A DNA stretch of 22,474 nucleotides. Source: an uncultured Spirochaetales bacterium. GTDB lineage: Bacteria > Spirochaetota > Spirochaetia > Sphaerochaetales > Sphaerochaetaceae. The DNA is taken from NCBI GenBank assembly GCA_934247875.1, contig CAKQJZ010000029.1:1-22474 (forward strand). Direction: 5' to 3'. The notes under the pieces were generated by a model. The model searched no databases and was not told the origin of the DNA. It was given only the letters and a program-made list of their open reading frames with translations. Positions 1-7,003 of this stretch are shown here, piece after piece (within the stretch, counting starts at the first letter, position 1; each line of letters begins with the position of its first letter). The translations under genes were made by a program, and so were the position numbers.

Positions 1-141
1 TCTTCCCGGAAGGCTTTATGCCAGCAAGGAGTCTGCATGATATCTGCTGTTTTACCCACAGATGTACCCGAAGAGCCTAAAAATATATGTAATATAAAAG
101 TTTATCAAAATATTAACTATACTAGTATTTCTCCTAAATAG
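1..141 (+). other. Edge open frame, possible 3' end of an unknown gene
   Basis: Frame 1 on the plus strand is open from the first base to a TAG at 139-141, giving 46 residues ending in YTSISPK. No family is recognisable. The open stretch is short enough to arise by chance, and the opposite strand also has an open stretch here. It may be the C-terminus of a gene cut by the window edge. The hairpin at 161-181 lies just downstream, as would be expected after a gene end or at the end of a small insertion sequence. Low confidence. Confidence 0.2.
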
Positions 142-160
142 AAGACAGAAGGCTAAATTA

Positions 161-181
161 AAACCACCTAAACGGTGGTTT
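161..181. terminator. Perfect 8-bp hairpin, candidate terminator
   Basis: AAACCACC (161-168) and GGTGGTTT (174-181) form a perfect 8-bp stem with a 5-nt loop. On the minus strand it lies about 60 bp after the gnd stop codon and is followed by TAATTT, so it could end the DeoR/ABC/gnd transcript. It could equally end the plus-strand edge frame at 141. Small hairpins like this also mark IS200/IS605-type element ends, but no transposase is visible. The U-tract is weak in both directions. Confidence 0.4.
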
Positions 182-241
182 GATGAAAAACATAATGGAT
201 AGTAGGAATTTTTAACCGCACAGGTCGAAAAGCTTTAGTAG

Positions 242-1696
242 TTATGCATTATAGGAGGTGGATGAGGTGGTCCCTCCTTCCCCTGTCCAATTGGTGTGGA
301 AAAACTGACCTCGCTCCTTATCAACTCTTTCATAAGTGTGAGCACCAAAGAAATCTCTTTGGGCCTGGATAAGATTTGCAGGAAGCTTTGCTGATGTATA
401 ACCATCAAAGTAGCTCAAAGATGATGAGAAAGCTGGGATAGGAACACCTAATAAGGATGCTTTAGCTACAACTTGTCTCCAAGAAGGGAGTAATTTAGCG
501 ATAAGGTCTTTAAAATATGGATCGAGCACTAAATTTGAAAGCTCTGGGTCTCTATCAAATGCTTCTTTTATCTTCCCTAAGAAAGTAGAGCGGATGATAC
601 ACCCACCACGCCACATCAAAGCAAGTTCTCCATATTTCAACCCCCAACTATACTCATCGCTCACTTTCTTCATAAGTGCAAACCCTTGAGCATATGAAAT
701 TATCTTAGAAGCAAGGAGCGCTTTCCTAATCTCCTCGATAGCATCTGTTTTATCCCCATCGAACTGACAAACAGGTTTATTGTATATAGCTGAAGCGGCT
801 ACTCTCTCTTCTTTTAAGCAAGAAAGACTACGAGAGAATACAGATTCGGTGATCAAAGAGAGAGGGACACCTGCTTCAAGAGCTGTATTTGCTACCCACC
901 TTCCAGTTCCCTTTTGTCCTGCACTATCTAAGATTTTGGAAACTAATGGAGTATCATCGGCATCTTTCTTCTTAAGTATCTTACTCGTAATCTCGATGAG
1001 ATAGCTATCAAGTTCTGTCTTATTCCATTCTTCAAACACATGGCTTATCTCATCTTCTGAAAGGCCAAGTGTTTGCTTCATGAGGTGATAAGCTTCAGAG
1101 ATGAGTTGCATATCTCCATACTCGATACCATTGTGGACCATCTTTACAAAATGGCCTGCTCCATCACTACCAACCCAATCACAACAAGGGATGTTACCAT
1201 CTACTTTTGCGCTCACGGTCTGCAAGATATTTTTTATAAGAGGCCAAGCTTTAATAGAACCTCCTGGCATCATGCTTGGACCCTTTAATGCACCTTCCTC
1301 CCCTCCAGAGATCCCAGTGCCTATATAGAGCAGACCTTTACTTTCTACATATCCTGTTCTGCGGATAGTATCTTTAAAATAGCTATTTCCACTATCAATG
1401 ATGCAATCCCCCTTTTCCATTAAAGGTATGAGTTGGTCGATACAATCATCTACTGGTGAGCCTGCTTTGATGAGTAAGATCACCTTTCTAGGGGTTTCTA
1501 ATGAGTCAATGAGCTCTTTCATACTATGACAGCCAATGATAGCCTTCCCTTTACCTCTGCCCGCCATAAATCTTTCTACAACATCGATATATCTGTCATA
1601 GACTGCTACGCTATACCCTTTTGACTCTAAATTCATAACAAGGTTTTCGCCCATAACAGCTAGGCCGATCAATCCAACATTTGCACGATTTGCCAT
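242..1696 (-). CDS. gnd: 6-phosphogluconate dehydrogenase, decarboxylating
   Basis: Oxidatively decarboxylates 6-phosphogluconate to ribulose 5-phosphate in the cytoplasm (oxidative pentose-phosphate pathway). The 484 residues match the long bacterial/eukaryotic form. Visible landmarks are the nucleotide-binding GLAVMGENLVMN (residues 11-22), the substrate loop GISGGEEGALKGPSMMPGG (128-146), and the catalytic segment HFVKMVHNGIEYGDM with Lys185 and Glu192. KGTGRW (262-267), WRGGCIIRS (362-370) and the C-terminal QRDFFGAHTYER also match. At the end of the second beta strand the sequence reads YDR (33-35), where NADP-specific enzymes usually carry NRT or NRS; this could shift preference toward NAD. 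The start is ATG at 1696 with a weak AGGGA upstream. It is the last gene of the block that begins with the DeoR regulator, 75 bp after the binding protein with a hairpin between, so expression may be partly uncoupled. Confidence 0.96.
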   Translation of the reverse strand: MANRANVGLIGLAVMGENLVMNLESKGYSVAVYDRYIDVVERFMAGRGKGKAIIGCHSMKELIDSLETPRKVILLIKAGSPVDDCIDQLIPLMEKGDCIIDSGNSYFKDTIRRTGYVESKGLLYIGTGISGGEEGALKGPSMMPGGSIKAWPLIKNILQTVSAKVDGNIPCCDWVGSDGAGHFVKMVHNGIEYGDMQLISEAYHLMKQTLGLSEDEISHVFEEWNKTELDSYLIEITSKILKKKDADDTPLVSKILDSAGQKGTGRWVANTALEAGVPLSLITESVFSRSLSCLKEERVAASAIYNKPVCQFDGDKTDAIEEIRKALLASKIISYAQGFALMKKVSDEYSWGLKYGELALMWRGGCIIRSTFLGKIKEAFDRDPELSNLVLDPYFKDLIAKLLPSWRQVVAKASLLGVPIPAFSSSLSYFDGYTSAKLPANLIQAQRDFFGAHTYERVDKERGQFFHTNWTGEGGTTSSTSYNA

Positions 1697-1735
1697 ATAT
1701 CATCCCTATATTTTTTTTGATTGATAAGTTTATTT

Positions 1736-1762
1736 GCTCCCACCTCATTTTAAAGTGAGAGC
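1736..1762 (-). terminator. Intergenic hairpin between binding protein gene and gnd
   Basis: GCTCCCACCT (1736-1745) pairs with AAGTGAGAGC (1753-1762) around a 7-nt loop: a 10-bp stem on the minus-strand RNA that includes some G-U pairs. It begins about 10 nt after the binding-protein stop codon and has no strong U-tract. It may act as a partial terminator or 3'-end stabiliser that keeps binding-protein mRNA more abundant than gnd mRNA. A competing stem (GTGAGA with TCTCAC) overlaps it, so two mutually exclusive folds are possible. Confidence 0.5.
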
Positions 1763-1771
1763 ATCAAATTC

Positions 1772-2809
1772 TCACTTATAGATCTTTGAATAAAGATCGT
1801 TCCACTTAGCAAGTAGTTGGTCTTTCTTTTCTGTAAGTTCATTTACAGGTCTATCCACCCACTTGATGTCCTTAGTCTTACCAAGTTGGAATGTAGCTGG
1901 TTCTGTAACTTGAGAGTTTGTGAAACGAACACCACCATACATGCTATACATAAGCTCTGTACCTTCTTTAGAGGTCATCGCTTCTACAAATGCTTTTGCA
2001 GCTTCTGGGTGCTTACAATTAGCTACGATAGCAAAACAGGAGTCTTTACCTGATGTGCCATTTGCTGGATATCTCATCTCATAATCCTTAGCACCTAACA
2101 TGGTTACCGCACCATTATCATATGTGAGGCCTACTACATATTCACCATTTGCTACATCCTTAAAACATTTAGAGGAGGAAGAACCAACTACCATACCATT
2201 TCTCATAAGGCCTTCGATGATTTCCCAAGATTTAGGACTATCAACACCATAGAGTGCAAAGATATTACAAAGGTTGTTCCAAGCAGCTGAAGAGCTGTTA
2301 GGATCTGAGAAGATGATCTTGCCCTTTAATGCTGGGTTTAAAAGGTCTTCATAGGTGCGGATATTTATACCAAGTTCTTTTTCAAGTCTTGTGTTAATTG
2401 CAAACACAACTGTAGACATACCATATACACTGTAATATCCATTAGTCATTGGAGAGATCTGCTCAGAATTATGTGTTGAAACATATGGCATGAAATATGA
2501 TTGGTATTTGCTACCATCTGTGGATGAAAGACCACCTAACATGATATCTGCAATTGGTGCATCTTTTTCAGCTTGGAGACGAGCAAAGAGTTCACCAAAG
2601 CTACCGTTAACAATCTCAATATTCACATCTGGGTAGAGCTTCATAAAAGGTGCTGTCATAGCAGCGATCTCTGCCTCTGTGTTTGAAGTATAGATAACGA
2701 GTTTGTCGCCGATGACAGTTGTATCAGAAGAGGACTCTTTTGTACCTGTTGCAAAGATTGACATAGTTGCCAATAAAACGATCAATAATAATGTTGTGAG
2801 TTTTTTCAT
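1772..2809 (-). CDS. Periplasmic binding protein, FbpA/AfuA-like superfamily
   Basis: Substrate-binding component of an ABC importer, exported to the periplasm. The 345 residues start with MKK, a hydrophobic core (4-19) and a likely signal-peptidase I site after SIFA (residue 20), followed by TGTKESS; there is no lipobox cysteine. The mature part has the type II solute-binding pattern LVIYTSNTEAEIAAMTAPF then GELFARLQAEKDAPIADIMLGG, as in FbpA-like proteins. In ferric-binding FbpA the second lobe has adjacent iron-binding tyrosines; the matching stretch here, GLTYDNGAV (227-235), has one Tyr followed by Asp. That argues against iron and fits the branch using phosphorylated sugars or phosphonates, though the ligand cannot be fixed from sequence. 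AGGAGA lies 6 nt before the ATG. It is unusual in being the last transporter gene of its operon. Confidence 0.88.
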   Translation of the reverse strand: MKKLTTLLLIVLLATMSIFATGTKESSSDTTVIGDKLVIYTSNTEAEIAAMTAPFMKLYPDVNIEIVNGSFGELFARLQAEKDAPIADIMLGGLSSTDGSKYQSYFMPYVSTHNSEQISPMTNGYYSVYGMSTVVFAINTRLEKELGINIRTYEDLLNPALKGKIIFSDPNSSSAAWNNLCNIFALYGVDSPKSWEIIEGLMRNGMVVGSSSSKCFKDVANGEYVVGLTYDNGAVTMLGAKDYEMRYPANGTSGKDSCFAIVANCKHPEAAKAFVEAMTSKEGTELMYSMYGGVRFTNSQVTEPATFQLGKTKDIKWVDRPVNELTEKKDQLLAKWNDLYSKIYK

Positions 2810-2825
2810 TTTGTTCTCCTTTTAT

Positions 2826-4484
2826 TTACAGCCTGATATCTTCAGACTTACTTACTTTGAGATAGATGATCAAAGATATAACTGTCATCACGGTCAAGAT
2901 AGCGGCGAACGCTGCTGCCATACCCTCATTTCCTCTTGTGATAGCTACATAAGCGGAAATGGTCATTGTGATACTCCTGTTGTTGTACAGAATGATTGCA
3001 CTAGAGACTTCTGTTAGGATTGCTACCCAGCTCAAGATTGCGCCAGATAAGATACCACTACCCATCATTGGAACTGTGATCCGTGTAAGCGTCTTAAACT
3101 TTGTAGCACCAAGACTTATCGCTGCTTCTTCTATACTCATCGGAATCTGCGAGAGTGTTGCTGTGGCAGAGCGTATCGTATACGGTAATCTTCTGATGAT
3201 AACTGCGAGCAACATAATGGTAAATGTTCCTGTTAGCTTGATAGGCTTACGACCAAACGCAGTTAAGAGTGCGATACCGATAACAACACCTGGCATGATA
3301 TATGGGATCATGGAGAAGGTATCGATAGTATCATTTAGAACATTCTTTCGCCTTACTGTGAGGTAAGCGATCAAGATAGCGATAATGATGATGAACAAGA
3401 GCGCGAAAGCTCCAAGCTTAACAGTATTGCTCATAGACCTTACGAGCAGTCTGTTATAAGCGGCTTTATAGTTACCTAAAGAATAGCCTTCTAAGAAGAT
3501 AGTGCCAGCAGCATTAGTCTTTCTAAAAGATAGATAGATGATAAATACTTGTGGCATGAAAGCGATAAAGCAAACGAGATAGCAATAAAGATGCATCAAG
3601 AACCCTTTAACGCCTTTTGCTTCCTTCTTCTCAACTGGGTGTAGTGAGTTTAAAGAGAAACTGAACTTTCTTGTTGCCCATTTTTGTAAGAAGAAGACTA
3701 ATGCAGTTACTACGATTGCGATGACAGAGATAGCAGATGCAAAGCCAAAGTCAGCACCATTTTCATTAACGAACTCTCTATAAATCAAGACTGGGAAGGT
3801 CATATACCCTTCTCCGATGACGACTGGAGTACCAAAGTCAGCGAACGCTCTCATGAACACAAGGAGTGAAGCTGCAAGAACTGTTGGCATTACTAAACTT
3901 AAGATAACAGTGAACAGCCGTTTGATACCGGTACACCCTAAATTAGCAGAAGCCTCGATAAGTGAGTTATCGATATTCTTAAAGGCTCCGTTCATATAGA
4001 TGAACACAAGTGGGAAAAACTTTAATGTCTGAACTAGGAGGATACCTCCAAAGCCATAGATATTCCCAATATTTATCCCTAGGCATTCTTTAAAGAATGT
4101 TGTGATAACACCGCTTCTACCAAGTAATAAAATCCAAGAATAAGCGCCTAAAAAAGGTGCGCTCATGCAACAAAGGATACTTATGGTGAAGATTAATTTA
4201 GATAACTTTAGCTTGTAGAATGAATAGAAATATGACATTAGAATGCCAACTAGCAAGGATGTGAGAGTTACAGCCAATGTAACCTTAACGCTATTTGAGA
4301 TCGTGTTCGTATAATATTTCTGGCTAAAGAACTTCTTGAACTGTCCAAGTGATAATGAACCATCTTGGTATACCGCTTGTTTCATAATCCCAAAGAGAGG
4401 ATAGATCAAAAACACGATAAAGAATAAGAACAGGACTATCGAGACAAATAGCCAGATGTCAAACTTCTGCTGTTTAAGCTTCAT
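2826..4484 (-). CDS. ABC permease with two fused permease domains, FbpB/AfuB-like
   Basis: Inner-membrane channel of the importer. The 552 residues contain two Binding-protein-dependent transport permease domains in one chain, so one polypeptide can replace the usual dimer. Each half carries the cytoplasmic EAA loop that contacts the ATPase: EASANLGCTGIKRLF... near residues 177-206 and EEAAISLGATKFKTLTRITVP near 452-472. About twelve hydrophobic segments are visible, the first at 11-33, and a charged linker (HPVEKKEAKGVKG, about 282-294) joins the halves. Domain fusion is typical of the ferric-iron and sugar-phosphate branch. The start overlaps the end of the ATPase gene by 11 bp, which suggests translational coupling, and 16 bp separate it from the binding protein. 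An AAGGGG stands 7 nt before the ATG. Confidence 0.93.
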   Translation of the reverse strand: MKLKQQKFDIWLFVSIVLFLFFIVFLIYPLFGIMKQAVYQDGSLSLGQFKKFFSQKYYTNTISNSVKVTLAVTLTSLLVGILMSYFYSFYKLKLSKLIFTISILCCMSAPFLGAYSWILLLGRSGVITTFFKECLGINIGNIYGFGGILLVQTLKFFPLVFIYMNGAFKNIDNSLIEASANLGCTGIKRLFTVILSLVMPTVLAASLLVFMRAFADFGTPVVIGEGYMTFPVLIYREFVNENGADFGFASAISVIAIVVTALVFFLQKWATRKFSFSLNSLHPVEKKEAKGVKGFLMHLYCYLVCFIAFMPQVFIIYLSFRKTNAAGTIFLEGYSLGNYKAAYNRLLVRSMSNTVKLGAFALLFIIIIAILIAYLTVRRKNVLNDTIDTFSMIPYIMPGVVIGIALLTAFGRKPIKLTGTFTIMLLAVIIRRLPYTIRSATATLSQIPMSIEEAAISLGATKFKTLTRITVPMMGSGILSGAILSWVAILTEVSSAIILYNNRSITMTISAYVAITRGNEGMAAAFAAILTVMTVISLIIYLKVSKSEDIRL

Positions 4485-5604
4485 ATTCTACCCCTTCTAT
4501 ATTGTCATTGATAACCCCGTTAAGGATGTTCTTTTCATCTTCTTTAGTGAAAACGTTAACCTTAGCAGTGTTGATAGTGAGTTTGATCTTTGAGCCTTTT
4601 TCGATGATGGAATCGATCGAAGACTCTTGAATGATCTCAACATCTTCTCCAGTTGAGAGAGTTACAAAGTAGTGAGTGTTAAGCCCTAAGAAGATACAAC
4701 TCTTGATAGTCGCTTCCATTCCGTCAGCCTCTGTAGCTGCAAGCCTAAATTCTTCAGGCCTTACTGATAAGATGACATCTTGAGCTCTTTGATACTTCTC
4801 ATTTACACCTTTTATCTCAGCTCTATAACCGCATTTTGTTACGATATAGCACTTTCCGTTTTCTACAACGAGCTTGCCATCAAGCACATTGGTACGTCCG
4901 ATAAAGGTCGCAACAAAAAGATTTGCTGGGCGTTGATATATATTCTTAGGAGTGCCAACATGTTGGATTATACCGCCATTCATTACTGCGATACGGTCTG
5001 AGACAGCCATCGCTTCTTCTTGGTCGTGAGTTACATAAACAGTTGTGATACCAACTTCATTTTGGATCTCTTTGATAACAGAACGCATCTCAACTCTCAA
5101 TTTTGCATCAAGGTTGGATAATGGTTCATCCATCAAGAGAACATCGGGTGTGATAGCAAGTGCTCTAGCAAGAGCAACACGTTGTTGCTGTCCGCCAGAT
5201 AGACGTTCTGGAAGTCTATCTGCATATTCATCGACATGCATCAAAGCCATGAACTTTTCAGCTTGAGCTCTAATCTCATCTTTTGGGAGCTTTCTATTCT
5301 TTAGACCAAATTCAACATTCTTTCTAACTGTGAGGTTTGGGAATATAGCATAGTTTTGGAAGACCATACCGATATTCCGTTTAGCAGGGTCCATATCATT
5401 GATACGAGTATCATTGAAGTAAAAATCACCGTCTTCGATACTATTGAAACCAGCGATCATCCTTAGCAAGGTTGTCTTACCACATCCAGATGGTCCAAGA
5501 AGTGTAAAGAACTCTCCTTCTTTTACAAATAAGTTGAGATTAGGGATGATAACGTTGTTTCCGTACTTTTTAACTGCGTGGTCGATTTTAATGTTCTTTC
5601 TCAT
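4474..5604 (-). CDS. ABC transporter ATPase, FbpC/PotA-like with TOBE domain
   Basis: Energises the importer by ATP hydrolysis at the inner face of the membrane. All nucleotide-binding landmarks are intact in 376 residues: Walker A GPSGCGKTT (37-45), Q-loop FQNY with Gln83, ABC signature LSGGQQQR (135-142), Walker B LLMDEP (156-161) and switch His193 in VTHDQEEAM. The segment after about residue 235 resembles the regulatory TOBE region (FIGRTNVLDG..., LSVRPEEFRL) of the MalK/PotA/FbpC group. The start is ATG at 5604 with AAGGAG 6 nt upstream. It is the first gene of the transporter operon, just downstream of a good promoter (5631-5658), and overlaps the permease gene by 11 bp. An ATPase-first gene order is unlike the usual fbpA-B-C arrangement. 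Confidence 0.95.
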   Translation of the reverse strand: MRKNIKIDHAVKKYGNNVIIPNLNLFVKEGEFFTLLGPSGCGKTTLLRMIAGFNSIEDGDFYFNDTRINDMDPAKRNIGMVFQNYAIFPNLTVRKNVEFGLKNRKLPKDEIRAQAEKFMALMHVDEYADRLPERLSGGQQQRVALARALAITPDVLLMDEPLSNLDAKLRVEMRSVIKEIQNEVGITTVYVTHDQEEAMAVSDRIAVMNGGIIQHVGTPKNIYQRPANLFVATFIGRTNVLDGKLVVENGKCYIVTKCGYRAEIKGVNEKYQRAQDVILSVRPEEFRLAATEADGMEATIKSCIFLGLNTHYFVTLSTGEDVEIIQESSIDSIIEKGSKIKLTINTAKVNVFTKEDEKNILNGVINDNIEGVEYEA

Positions 5605-5630
5605 GCCTAGCTCCTTTGCTGTCTACACTA

Positions 5631-5658
5631 AGCATATATCAAGAACAATAATTGTCAA
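5631..5658 (-). promoter_or_regulatory. Sigma-70-like promoter of the ABC transporter operon
   Basis: On the minus strand a perfect -35 TTGACA (5653-5658) is followed after 16 bp by TATGCT (5631-5636), a 4/6 match to the -10 consensus. Transcription would begin near 5624, about 20 nt before the ATG at 5604. The spacer and flanks carry GAACA/TGTTC-type half-sites (5643-5648, 5674-5679, 5694-5699), so this promoter is a natural target for the DeoR-family protein encoded just upstream. Confidence 0.6.
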
Positions 5659-5673
5659 TCTTTTATTATATTT

Positions 5674-5699
5674 TGTTCGTTTTAAACTAGAAATGTTCG
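5674..5699. promoter_or_regulatory. Direct repeat TGTTCG x2, candidate DeoR operator
   Basis: TGTTCG occurs at 5674-5679 and again at 5694-5699. The copies are exactly 20 bp apart, about two DNA turns, so both face the same side. An inverted copy, GAACAA, lies at 5643-5648 between the -35 and -10 of the transporter promoter. The arrangement sits between the regulator stop and the transporter promoter and resembles the multi-half-site operators used by DeoR-family repressors. Binding is inferred. Confidence 0.4.
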
Positions 5700-5706
5700 C
5701 AATGTG

Positions 5707-6480
5707 CTAATTTTCGGTATTCTCAACCATGATCACTTCAATATTGCTCGCTTTAAAGTAATTTAAATAACTTTCAGGGATACCATCATCTGTGATGATT
5801 GTATCAATCACATCTAGTTTACCTACAACTGCAGATTTGGCTTTATCAAACTTTGTACTATCAGCAAGGAGGACTACTCTCTTTGCTTGCTTCATCACTT
5901 TCTTACATAGAGATGCTGTTTGGTGGTAATAGTTTGTGAGCCCGAATTCAAAAGAGATACCAGCAACCCCAATAAAAGCGATATCTGCACAATACTTCTG
6001 TATCTCTTCTTCTGTATTAATACCTAAGAACGCATGGTTATCACGCTTAAGCTCACCACCTAACGTATACACGGTGATATCAGGGTATTTCTCCAATTCT
6101 GCGATAGCTGGGATACAGCAGGTGATCACAGTTAGATCTTTTATCCCTTCTAGGTGTTTTGATACTTGCAATACGGTAGTGCCAAGATCAAGGATGATGG
6201 TCTCATCATCTTTAATGAGCTCTACAGCTTTCCGTGCGATAAGATCTTTCACATGGCTATTGATAGCGGCACGAGGGAAATAAGGTTTGTTCAATTCCTC
6301 TTCATTAAGGATAGCGCCTCCATAAACTCTCTTGATATATTTCTTATCTTCAAGTTCTGCAAAATCACGCCTTATAGTCATGACAGAGACATCAAATAAT
6401 TCAACTAGATCGTTTATCTGAACACTTTTATTTCTACTTACTAACTCGATTATCCGCTTCTGCCTTTCACTACTAGTCAT
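5707..6480 (-). CDS. DeoR-family transcriptional regulator
   Basis: DNA-binding regulator, usually a repressor released by a phosphorylated sugar or polyol. The N-terminus SSERQKRIIELVSRNKSVQI followed by DLVELFDVSVMTIRRDFAEL (about residues 3-42) is the classic DeoR winged helix-turn-helix. IKRVYGGA follows, and the rest is the phosphosugar-sensing DeoRC domain (for example DETIILDLGTTVLQVSKHL and VVLLADSTKFDK). I chose ATG at 6480, giving 257 residues, because AGGAGAAG precedes it and this matches family length; a GTG at 6513 would add 11 unsupported residues. It lies directly upstream of the transporter operon in the same direction, with about 100 bp and a promoter between. It probably controls that operon and perhaps itself. 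Confidence 0.93.
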   Translation of the reverse strand: MTSSERQKRIIELVSRNKSVQINDLVELFDVSVMTIRRDFAELEDKKYIKRVYGGAILNEEELNKPYFPRAAINSHVKDLIARKAVELIKDDETIILDLGTTVLQVSKHLEGIKDLTVITCCIPAIAELEKYPDITVYTLGGELKRDNHAFLGINTEEEIQKYCADIAFIGVAGISFEFGLTNYYHQTASLCKKVMKQAKRVVLLADSTKFDKAKSAVVGKLDVIDTIITDDGIPESYLNYFKASNIEVIMVENTEN

Positions 6481-6513
6481 GATCTTCTCCTTATAAGTCT
6501 GAGCCGCTTTCAC

Positions 6514-6653
6514 TCAATATACCCAATGATAAGATAAGCTTGATCATTTTTAAACCATTTTTACCTCTAATGTTAACAAAGCATGAAATACTTTGTTTGA
6601 TTTAGCTATATGAAAAGAACAAGCAAGCATAAGAAAGAGATAAAAGAAGACCC
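6514..6653. promoter_or_regulatory. Upstream control region of the DeoR gene
   Basis: A minus-strand TATATT (6516-6521) is placed to give a leader of about 28 nt for the regulator, but no convincing -35 lies upstream. Further up, AACAAAG (6575-6581) and CTTTGTT (6591-6597) form a 7-bp inverted repeat with a 9-bp spacer, a possible autoregulatory operator. The remaining bases (about 6600-6653) are purine-rich on the plus strand and show no gene. Confidence 0.35.
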
Positions 6654-6689
6654 GTCTTTTAAAGTTTAACACTTTAATGTTTTAAAGAC
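6654..6689. repeat. 36-bp imperfect inverted repeat
   Basis: Two 16-bp arms, GTCTTTTAAAGTTTAA and TTAATGTTTTAAAGAC, are inverted copies with 13 of 16 positions matching, around a 4-bp centre. On the minus strand the repeat lies about 50 bp after the stop of the small ORF at 6738-6908 and is followed by a pyrimidine-rich stretch, so it could end that transcript. It could also be a protein-binding site. The stem is very AT-rich. Confidence 0.35.
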
Positions 6690-6737
6690 CGAAAAATCAA
6701 TCCAATTTTACATACAACTGCAACCTTTATTTATTCC

Positions 6738-6908
6738 TCACACACAAAATAGTTCTTTATAATCATCTTTATGATTATTGTCTTGATAACGGTCTATATA
6801 TTTCTTCTGTCTAATTTTTCTGAGCTCTTCTTGTTCTTGGTTACTATGTTTTATTTTCATATCTCCATCGGAGAAGTCTTCCATAGAAAATACAGAATCA
6901 TAATCCAT
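6738..6908 (-). CDS. Possible small protein of 56 residues, unknown
   Basis: A minus-strand frame begins at ATG 6908 (MDYDSVFSMEDFSDGDMKIK) and ends at TGA 6738-6740. The product would be strongly charged, with an acidic N-terminal third and a Lys/Arg/Glu/Gln-rich helical middle (QEQEELRKIRQKKYIDRYQD). There is no recognisable family, no membrane segment and no clear ribosome binding site, only GGA just before the ATG. The inverted repeat at 6654-6689 could act as its terminator. It fills much of an otherwise gene-free stretch, but it may be a chance ORF in AT-rich control DNA. An 8-bp perfect hairpin (6759-6778, loop CTTT) lies inside it. Confidence 0.3.
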   Translation of the reverse strand: MDYDSVFSMEDFSDGDMKIKHSNQEQEELRKIRQKKYIDRYQDNNHKDDYKELFCV

Positions 6909-6991
6909 TCCAAGAGAATAGTTTTCTCTTCTGCAAGATGAAAAGAAGAAAGGGTCAGTTCTTTTTTATGCCGTTATCATTCCTTTCGTAA

Positions 6992-6997
6992 TAAAAT
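6992..6997 (+). promoter_or_regulatory. -10 element placed for a leaderless transcript
   Basis: TAAAAT (5/6 match to TATAAT) ends 6 nt before the ATG at 7004, so the normal transcription start would fall on or next to the start codon. No Shine-Dalgarno sequence is visible in the 30 bp before this ATG, and no good -35 is apparent. The oxidoreductase mRNA may therefore be leaderless. Confidence 0.35.
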
Positions 6998-7003
6998 GAT
7001 TCT

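Noticed and set aside
1..90. P-loop-like stretch (GSSGTSVGKT) on the minus strand
   Set aside because: The glycine spacing does not fit GxxxxGK[ST], the frame has a stop shortly upstream, and no supporting downstream motif is available before the edge.
2959..3366. Plus-strand open frame of 135 residues opposite the permease gene
   Set aside because: It lies wholly inside a permease gene with clear motifs on the minus strand. Its sequence has no family features; it is a shadow of the hydrophobic coding frame.
1772..5604. Naming the transporter fbpABC (ferric iron)
   Set aside because: Superfamily membership is clear, but the iron-binding tyrosine pair is not seen and the DeoR/gnd context points elsewhere, so no gene symbols were given.
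6481..6513. GTG start at 6513 for the DeoR gene
   Set aside because: The ATG at 6480 has AGGAGAAG before it and gives the normal family N-terminus and length.
6759..6778. Perfect hairpin ATAATCAT-CTTT-ATGATTAT as a terminator
   Set aside because: It is entirely A/T-rich, has no U-tract in either direction and lies inside the possible small ORF, so termination is unlikely.
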